Source: Balaenoptera acutorostrata
Taxonomy: Eukaryota; Chordata; Mammalia; Artiodactyla; Balaenopteridae
Reading direction: 5' to 3'
Assembly (NCBI RefSeq): GCF_949987535.1
Contig: NC_080073.1
Coordinates: 92,667,344 to 92,731,343, forward strand
DNA length: 64,000 nt
Below are positions 57,191 to 64,000 of the stretch, piece after piece. Each line of letters begins with the position of its first letter. Position 1 is the stretch's first letter. The translations under genes and the position numbers were made by a program. The notes beneath the pieces are model-generated. The model had not been told where the DNA came from. It worked only from the letters and a program-made list of their open reading frames with translations, and made no database searches.

Positions 57191-59735
57191 ATGGTAATAG
57201 GAACATACATATCAATAATTACCTTAAATGTAAATGGATTAAATGCTCCAACCAAAAGACATAGACTGGCTGAATGGATACAAAAACAAGACCTGTATAT
57301 ATGCTGTCTACAAAAGACCTACTTCAGACCTAGGGACACAGACTGAAAGTGAGGGAATGGAAAAAGATATTCCATGCAAATGGAAATCAAAAGAAAGAAA
57401 GCTGGAGTAGCAATTCTCATATCTGCCAAAAGAGACGTTAAAATAAAGACTATTACAAGAGACAAAGAAGGACACTACATAGTGATCAAGGGATCAATCC
57501 AAAAAGAAGGTATAACAATTGTAAATATCTATGCACCCAACACAGGAGTATCTCAATACATAAGGCATATGCTAACAGCCATAAAAGGAGAAATCGATAA
57601 TAACACAGTCATAGTAGGGGACTTTAACACCCAACTTTCACCAATGGACAGATCATCCAAAATGAAAATAAATAAGGAAACACAAGCTTTAAATGACACA
57701 TTATACAAGATGGACTTAATTGATATTTATAGGACATCCATCCGAAACAACAAAATACACTTTCTTCTCAAGTGCTCATGGAACATTCTCCAGGATAGAT
57801 CATATCTTGGGTCACAAATCAAGCCTTGGTAAATTTAAGAAAATTGAAATCATATCAAGTATCTTTTCCGACCACAACACTATGAGACTAGATATCAATT
57901 ACAGGAAAAACACTGTAAAAAATATAAACACATGGAGGCTAAACAATACGCTCCTAAATAACCAAAGGATCACTGAAGAAATCAAAGAGGAAATCAAAAA
58001 ATACCTAAAAACAAATGACAATGAAAACACAATGGCCCAAAACCTATGGGATGCAGCAAAAGCAGTTCTAAGAAAGAAGTTTATAGCAATACAATCCTAC
58101 CTCAAGAAACAAGAAACATATCAAATAAACAACCTAACCTTACACCTAAAGCAATTAAAGAAAGAAGAACAAAAAAACCCCAAAGGTAGCAGAAGGAAAG
58201 AAATCATAAAGATCAGATCAGAAATAAATGAAAAAGAAATGAAGAAAATAATAGCAAAGATCAATAAAACCAAAAGTGGGTTCTTTGAGAAGATAAACAA
58301 AATTGATAAACCATTAGCCAGACTCATCAAGAAAAAAAGGGAGAAGACTCAAATCAATAGAATTAGAAATGAAAAAGGAGAAATAACAACTGACACTGAA
58401 GAAATAAAAAGGATCATGAGAGATTACTACAAGCAACTCTATGCCAATAAAATGGACAACCTGGAAGGAATGGACAAATTCTTAGAAAAGCACAACCTTC
58501 TGAGACTGAACCAGGAAGATATAGAAAATATAAACAGACCAATCAGAAGCACTGAAATTGAAACTGTGATTAAAAATCTTCCAACAAACAAAAGCCCAGG
58601 ACCAGATGGCTTCACAGGCGAATTCTACCAAATAATTAGAGAAGAGTTAACACTTATCTTTCTCAAACTCTTCCAAAATATAGCAGAGGGAGGAACACTC
58701 CCAAACTCATTCTACGAGGCCACCATCACCCTGATACCAAAACCAGACAAAGCTGTCACAAAGAAAGAAAACTACAGGCCAATATCACTGATGAACATAG
58801 ATGCAAAAATCCTCAACAAAATACTAGCAAACAGAATCCAACAGCACATTAAAAGGATCATACACCATGATCAAGTGGGGTTTATCCCAGGAATGTAAAG
58901 ATTCTTCAATATAGGCAAATCAATCAATGTGATACACCATATTAACAAACTGAAGGAGAAAAACCATATGATCATCTCAATAGATGCAGAAAAAGCTTTC
59001 AACAAAATTCAATAGCCATTTAGGATAAAAACCCTCCAGAAAGTGGGCATATACAGATTGCCAACAAACACATGAAAGGATGTTCAACATCACTAATCAT
59101 TAGAGAAATGTAAGTCAAAACTACAATGAGGTATCACCACACACCAGTTAGAATGGCCATCATTAAAAAACTCTACAAAGAATAAATGCTGGAGAGGGTG
59201 TGGAGAAAAGCGATCCCTCTTGCACTGTTGGTGGGAATGTAAACTGATACAGCCACTATGGAGAACAGTATGGAGGTTCCTTAAAAAACTCTACAAAGAA
59301 TAAATGCTGGAGAGGGTGTGGAGAAAAGCGATCCCTCTTGCACTGTTGGTGGGAATGTAAACTGATACAGCCACTATGGAGAACAGTATGGAGGTTCCTT
59401 AAAAAACTAAAAATAGAACTACCATATGACCCAGCAGTCCCACTACTGGGCATATACCCTAAGAAAACCATAATTCAAAAAGAGTCATATACCACAAAGT
59501 TCATTGCAGCACTATTTACAATAGCCAGGACATGGAAGCAACCTAAGTGTCCATCAACAGATGAATGGATAAAGAAGCTGTGGCACATATATACAATGGA
59601 ATATTACTCAGCCATAAAAAAGAAATGAAACTGAGTTTTTGTAGTGAGGTGGATGGACCTAGAGTCTGTCATACAGTGTGAAGTAAGTCAGAAAGAGTAA
59701 AACAAATACCGTGTGCTAACATGTATATATGGAAT
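57191..59735 (+). pseudogene. L1-5 ORF2, internally deleted
   Basis: The endonuclease starts at ATG 57191. A 4-base loss near 57340 shifts frame, and a 1-base loss near 57735 shifts it again. GDFNTQL and RIDHILGHK with SDHN are still visible. A long frame then runs 57720-58898 (endonuclease end, linker and RT start, to [11 protein letters not shown]), closed by a CAA-to-TAA change at 58896-58898. After 59049 the text jumps to the C-terminal domain, so the RT active site (FADD) is absent. The C-terminal part is doubled (59163-59398) and ends in shifted frame near 59628. Confidence 0.9.
59163..59398 (+). repeat. 118-bp tandem duplication inside L1-5
   Basis: 59163-59280 and 59281-59398 are near-identical, both starting ttaaaaaactctacaaagaa. 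The next bases (59399 onward) again read ttaaaaaact, so a 10-bp homology flanked the ancestral segment and probably mediated the duplication. Confidence 0.95.
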
Positions 59736-60150
59736 AAAAAAAAAAAAAAGGTTCTTATGAACCTAGGGGCAGGACAGGAAGAAAGATGCAGATGTAGAGA
59801 ATGGACTTGAGGGCACAGGGAGAGAGACAGGTAAGCTGAGATGAAGTGAAAGAGTAGCATTGACATATATACACTACCAAATGTAAAACAGATAGCTAGT
59901 GGGAAGCAGCTGCATAGCACAGGGAGATCAGCTCGGTGCATTGTGACCACCTAGACGGGTGGGATCAGGAGGTTGGGAGGGAGACACTAGAGGGAGGGGA
60001 TATGGGGATATATGTATACTATAGCTGATTCACTTTGTTATACAGCAGGAAGTAACACACCATTGTAAAGCAATTATACTCCAATAAAGATGTTAAATTT
60101 AACAAAAATAATAAATAAATAAATAAATTCAAAAAATAAAAAATAAAAAT
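59736..60150 (+). other. L1-5 3'UTR (type B) and tail
   Basis: Opens with an A13 run (59737-59749), then 'gaacctaggggcaggacagg' (59759), the G-rich block (59980-60008), 'ttatactccaataaagatg' (60074) and an (AATA)n-rich tail. Confidence 0.85.
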
Positions 60151-60155
60151 AAAAC

Positions 60156-60164
60156 ATATTCATT
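60156..60164. repeat. Probable target-site duplication, 3' copy (L1-5)
   Basis: atattcatt; see 55633-55641. Confidence 0.6.
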
Positions 60165-60689
60165 TATTGGATCAATCCCCTTTAAATGTGGTCATTCTCC
60201 CATCATGGCTGCCACTGCCAACTCATGCAATCATCCTCCCTACTTGGTTCGCCTCTGATTATCCACTCTGGGCTGCTGCCATGCAGATGCCTTCTCCATG
60301 CTGCTTGGGTTGCATTGTCCTGCACTGGGTCTCTACCTCTGTCATTCTCTTTGCATAGTGCACTCCTCATCACATTCAGGGTCTGATCCCCATGCCAGGG
60401 TGCCCCTCCAAATGCCCCCAGATGTGGATGCCTACCTTGCTTAGCCCTACTCAATAGCTTTCATCAGGAATTAATCAGGAAGGAAACCTGGATTGAGGTA
60501 GGAAAGAAGCATGATTTGAAATAGTTTTTGATTCTTGCCAAATAATATATGACTTGAATTCTTTTAAAGGTCTCATTACTTTGTAGTCACACTTGGCCAT
60601 GATATTATTCAGTAAATTGGCCACATCTTGTTGCAATCATGAAATTTACCTTCAAAGGATAAAAATCACTGAAAAGAATCAGAAGAACA
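60165..60689. other. No gene; unassigned GC-richer patch
   Basis: 60186-60450 is GC-richer than its surroundings and yields overlapping short frames on both strands, none with a domain. It may be an unrecognised repeat. Confidence 0.3.
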
Positions 60690-61425
60690 TTATACAAGCT
60701 CTGTCACACCCAATATGATGGCTAATATCAAAAACAAACAAACAACAAAAAGAGAAAATAACAAGCATTGGCAAGGATGTGAAGAAATTGGAACCCTGTT
60801 CACTACTGGTAGAAATGTAAGATGGCTAACCACCACAGAAAACAATAAGGAGCTTCCTCAACAAATAAATAGAATTACCATATGATCCAGCGATTCCACT
60901 TCTAGATACATACCCAAAAGCAGTGAAAACAGAGACTCAAAGAAATATTTATAAATCCATGTTCATAGCAGCATTATTCAAAATAGGCAAAAGGTAGACA
61001 CACCTAAGTGTCCAACAATGGATAAATGGATTAAAAAGTACAGTATACACATACGATGGAATATTATTCAGTTTTAAAAAGGAAGAAAATTCTGACATAT
61101 GTTATAACATGGATGAGCCTTGAGGATATTATGCTAATTGAAATAAGCCAGTCACAAAAGCACAAATACTGTATGATTCTACTTGTATGAAATACCTAGA
61201 GTAGTCAAATTCACAGAGACAGAAAGTATATTAAAGATTATTAGGCGCTGTGGGGAGAGGGAACAGGGAATTATTGTTTAATGGTTATGAAGTTTCGGTT
61301 TTGAAGGTACAAAGAGTTCTGGAGATGGATGACGGTGATGGTTGTAAAACAATGAGAATATACTTTTAATGCCATTAAACTATACATCTAAAATGTATAG
61401 ATGGGTTAAGATGATGAATTTTGTT
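60690..61425 (+). repeat. Old L1 ORF2 3' end and 3'UTR
   Basis: 'ggcaaggatgtgaagaaatt' (60770), 'ttaccatatgatccagcgat' (60875), 'caatggataaatggattaaa' (61016), 'tggatgagccttgaggatat' (61111), then 'aaactatacatctaaaatgt' (61378). Collinear with 39141-40132 but more decayed. Confidence 0.75.
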
Positions 61426-61427
61426 AT

Positions 61428-61783
61428 GTTTTTCTTAATTCTGGTTACTATAAGAAAATACCATTAACTAGGTGCCTTACAAACAATATAATTCTATATT
61501 CATAGTTCTGGAGGCTGGGAAGTCAAAATCAAGGCAACAGCAGATTCGGTGTCTAGTGACGATCCACTTTCTGGTTCACTGATGGCCCTCTTCTCTCTGT
61601 CTTTTCATGGCAGAAGGGGCAAAGGAGCTCTCTGGGATCTCTTTTTTAAAGATAGTCATCCCATACATCAGGGCTCTGTCTTCATGACCTAATCATCTCC
61701 CAAAGCCCCACCTTCCGATACCATCATATTGGGGTTAGGTTTTAACATATTAATGGGGGAACACAAATATTCAGCCTATAACA
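61428..61783 (-). mobile_element. MLT1-type solo LTR (ERVL-MaLR), reverse strand
   Basis: On the minus strand the unit starts TGTTATAGGCTG (61783) and proceeds with the MLT1 order. Plus-strand equivalents are 'accttccgataccatcatat' (61711), 'catgacctaatcatctccca' (61683), 'gggcaaaggagctctctggg' (61617), 'cagcagattcggtgtctagt' (61538) and 'gttctggaggctgggaagtc' (61506). No retroviral interior is attached. Confidence 0.8.
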
Positions 61784-62424
61784 CAAGTATTTTACCACAA
61801 TAAAAATATTTTAGGAATATTGTACAATCTCTGAATATTATTTCAAAAGCGATGTTTTAGAAATACCCCAAGCATGCAAAAATTGATGGAACAAGTGTAT
61901 AATTCCTATGTGATATCTACATTGAAAAAACAATACTCATATTTCTATACTATTTCATAGAAATACCCATATATTTACAGTAACCATAATAGTTAGCTAT
62001 ATTTAAATACAAGTATAGGAATCTTAGAGGGGGTGATATTCTATTTCGGTCTTGGATAAATTAATATAAATTCGATTTATTCATATTTTTAGGAAACATA
62101 TTTTCAGAATAATTTTGGCTTAACACATGTCTGAAATGTCCACAAAATTCCCTCAGCCATGCATATAATAAAAAAATATGTAAAAGAAACGACAGATAAT
62201 GCCAATAATAAACTCTTCCAAGTCCGTAAAATATATTGGTGTTGATTTGAATAGTGCAATCAGTCTACGTGAATGTTTTAGGCAACTTGGTTTAATTCAG
62301 CAAACTTTCATTGAACAGCTGTTTATGCCAGATATAGTATTAAGTAATGAGGCTATAGAGATTAATATAACATGATTCCTACCCGCTAGGATTTTAAATA
62401 TTCTAGTTGGAAGAAGACAGAGGG
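61784..62424. other. No gene; unique AT-rich DNA
   Basis: No frame or element supported. An L2-like antisense phrase near 62305-62360 is weak. Confidence 0.3.
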
Positions 62425-62635
62425 TAAGAGCAGAACTGGCATTTGCTGGAAACCTGAATACATTATCTAATGTAATCCTCACAACCTCCATATAAGCTAG
62501 ATATCATTATCCCCATGTTTTCAGATGAGGAAACTGAGGCTTAGAGAACTAAATAAATCACCCAAAGATAACTATTAGTGAAACATGGATATCTAATTCC
62601 TGATCCCGAAATCCATGCTCTGTCTCTAACCTTAC
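62425..62635 (+). repeat. MIR-type SINE fragment
   Basis: 'ttatctaatgtaatcctcac' (62463), 'ttttcagatgaggaaactga' (62518), 'gaaatccatgctctgtctct' (62608): MIR in order, nearly the whole core. Confidence 0.75.
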
Positions 62636-63549
62636 TATGATGTATTAAATTATACCAAGCTGTATCACACAATACAGATAGGCATAGGAATAAATAATTA
62701 TAACCCACTGCAATACAGGTAATACTAAAAGTACTCACAATGCAGAGAAATGACAGACAATGAGTGATCAACTTTGCTCCTTGGGGTAGGCTCAGAGACA
62801 CTTGAACAAAGTGGTTAATTCTGCAGTGCAGTTTGAGATTACAAGTGACAAGGGAGGAAAGAATACTCAATGATAATGGGAAACATTTGAAATATTTCCT
62901 TTGTCCCTCAGTATCAGTTTTGCCTCTGGTAGAAATTATCCTCCTTTTCCTTCTCCCTGTTTGTATCCTTCCTCTCTTAGAAAAACTGGATTAAAACTCA
63001 GCAGTGCACAATTCTTCCTCTAATTAAGATGTCTTTTTCTCATTCATTCATCCTTCCAATTCACTTCTCTGCTCTACAGCTCACCCGTAAGAAGGTATCC
63101 ATCCCATTGCATTGCACCTTGCTTATAAATGTTCACAGATCTTTGCCAAGTGAGGTTGCCAGTTTCACTGTTCCTGTTACATAAATAGATGCTTACAACA
63201 CATATGTGTCTTTGAATATGTTCTTCATTTTTGTAATATGTTTATACTTGGCATATCTTGGTGTGTATCATGTATATGCTGCGGTGTGACACCTTCTGTC
63301 TCTTTTACATCTCCACATTCTGTCTGAAATCATTTTCAGCACATGAGGGATGCTTAGGAGATATTACTAATTGATTTTAAGTTTTCTCAAAGAACATTCA
63401 TTATCATTATCATCATGCCCACATTGGAAAAGTGTCAGATGTCAATGTCTACGTGATAGAAAGAAATCGACTCTTGAATGTTAATATTTTGGTGAAATAG
63501 TTTTTCACAGATAACAGTTTTCTAGGAAAATGCTCTTTTGATGTAATGA
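62636..63549. other. No gene; unassigned
   Basis: A 109-codon minus frame (62541-62870) overlaps the MIR and has no domain. Nothing else supported. Confidence 0.3.
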
Positions 63550-64000
63550 CTGCATATAGACTTACTCTTTCTCTCGGGGAGAAAAAAGGCACTCCTACAA
63601 TGCACACCTCCCTGACTGGGTTAGTGATGGGGCTAACACAGATGCTCAGAGCTGCATCCCCTACCCAGAGCTGACATTCTTTTTATCCATCATACCTCAA
63701 GCATCAGATGACGAATTCATGTACAGGATGAGACAACTGCCAAATCACTAGACTACAGAGAAGTTCCTCAGACACCTGTCACGTTGATGAAAGCGGCACC
63801 GTCCTCTGACCTTTGCTGGTTCAAGGTCGATAATGAGACAAGTCAGGCAGGAAGAGCGGCGTGTGTCTATTCCATTAATGCGCGCTGTGTGCACGCTCAG
63901 GAGCACGCACCTCCTGTCAATTAGTGTGGGGAAACCAGGGACCGCTGATTACCAGAGACGTGGCATAGAGCGCCGCAGTTACCTTTACTTCTGTACCCTG
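63550..64000. promoter_or_regulatory. Candidate regulatory element at right edge
   Basis: GC-richer and CpG-bearing sequence unlike the decayed surroundings, with CpGs near 63783, 63794, 63866-63895 and 63943-63975. Nuclear-receptor-like half-sites TGACCTTTG (63807-63815) and TCAAGGTCG (63821-63829) are arranged as an everted pair. Homeodomain-type CAATTAG (63919-63925) is also present. It could be the flank of a gene lying outside the window. No coding frame was found. Confidence 0.4.

Larger units (their letters stand above)
55642..60150 (+). mobile_element. L1-5: L1 of lineage B with internal deletion and duplication, inactive
   Basis: Has a type-B 5'UTR (55642-56238), ORF1 (56239-57132), ORF2 (57191 to about 59735), a type-B 3'UTR and an A-rich tail with (AATA)n. 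About 1.4 kb of ORF2 corresponding to L1-1 3984-5366 is missing, and a 118-bp segment is tandemly doubled. It has more stops in ORF1 than L1-1, so it is probably older. AATAAA is at 60083-60088. Confidence 0.92.

Noticed and set aside
57720..58898. 392-codon open frame as a functional reverse transcriptase gene
   Set aside because: It starts inside the endonuclease domain after a frameshift and ends before the RT active site, which has been deleted.
1..64000. A previously undescribed gene system or operon
   Set aside because: No cluster of intact genes exists; all long frames are explained by LINE proteins or chance.

Overview
This window looks like a stretch of gene desert or intron from a mammal, most likely a cetacean. 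Four tRNA-headed SINEs, at about 12388, 14388, 20863 and 38359, carry the 5' phrase 'cttccctggtgg' and the bodies I know from the CHR SINE group of whales and their relatives. I saw no BovB-type LINE, which fits a whale better than a ruminant. There is no bacterial-type gene organisation. I found no intact protein-coding gene, no convincing spliced exon chain, no functional tRNA or rRNA gene and no CRISPR array. Every long reading frame is either a decayed LINE protein or sits inside a repeat.

The dominant content is five L1 retrotransposons. L1-1 (+, about 257-6156) is full length, with a YY1-like site at its 5' end, decayed ORF1 and ORF2, and an 18-bp target-site duplication. L1-2 (+, about 15185-17357) and L1-3 (+, about 43546-44382) are 5'-truncated. 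L1-4 (-, about 44454-50300) is nearly full length with a 16-bp target-site duplication. L1-5 (+, about 55642-60150) is 5'-complete or nearly so, but has lost about 1.4 kb of its reverse transcriptase and carries a 118-bp tandem duplication. The copies fall into two lineages with unrelated UTRs: 'A' (L1-1, L1-4) and 'B' (L1-2, L1-3, L1-5).

Layout: 1-6960 is an old L2 split by L1-1. 6960-15180 holds old L1 and L2 pieces, three SINEs and a solo LTR. 15185-17357 is L1-2. 17358-20840 holds antisense old L1, a GT microsatellite and LTR-like sequence. 20840-24000 has a SINE behind a 23-G run, then unique sequence that may be a conserved non-coding element, then MIR and L2. 25700-28310 is old L1 split by a processed mRNA retrocopy. 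28900-30900 is old repeats. 30900-36300 is mostly unique AT-rich DNA with a cluster of homeodomain/bZIP-like sites at 32370-32610. 36300-43140 holds an LTR, MIR, L2 with a nested SINE, an old L1, a hAT transposon and a HAL1-like L1. 43140-51103 is one L2 split by L1-3 and L1-4. 51100-55630 is mostly old repeats. 55642-60150 is L1-5. 60170-64000 holds old L1, an MLT1 LTR, MIR and a CpG-bearing right end that may be regulatory.

The elements interact mainly as parasites and hosts. The SINEs, the retrocopy and the L1s all end in A-rich tails, and many have target-site duplications, as expected from L1 endonuclease and reverse transcriptase acting in trans. I did not find evidence for a new biological system. 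The most useful leads are the candidate conserved elements, the unidentified retrocopy and the structural history of the L1s. All family names come from recognition by eye, because no database search was possible.
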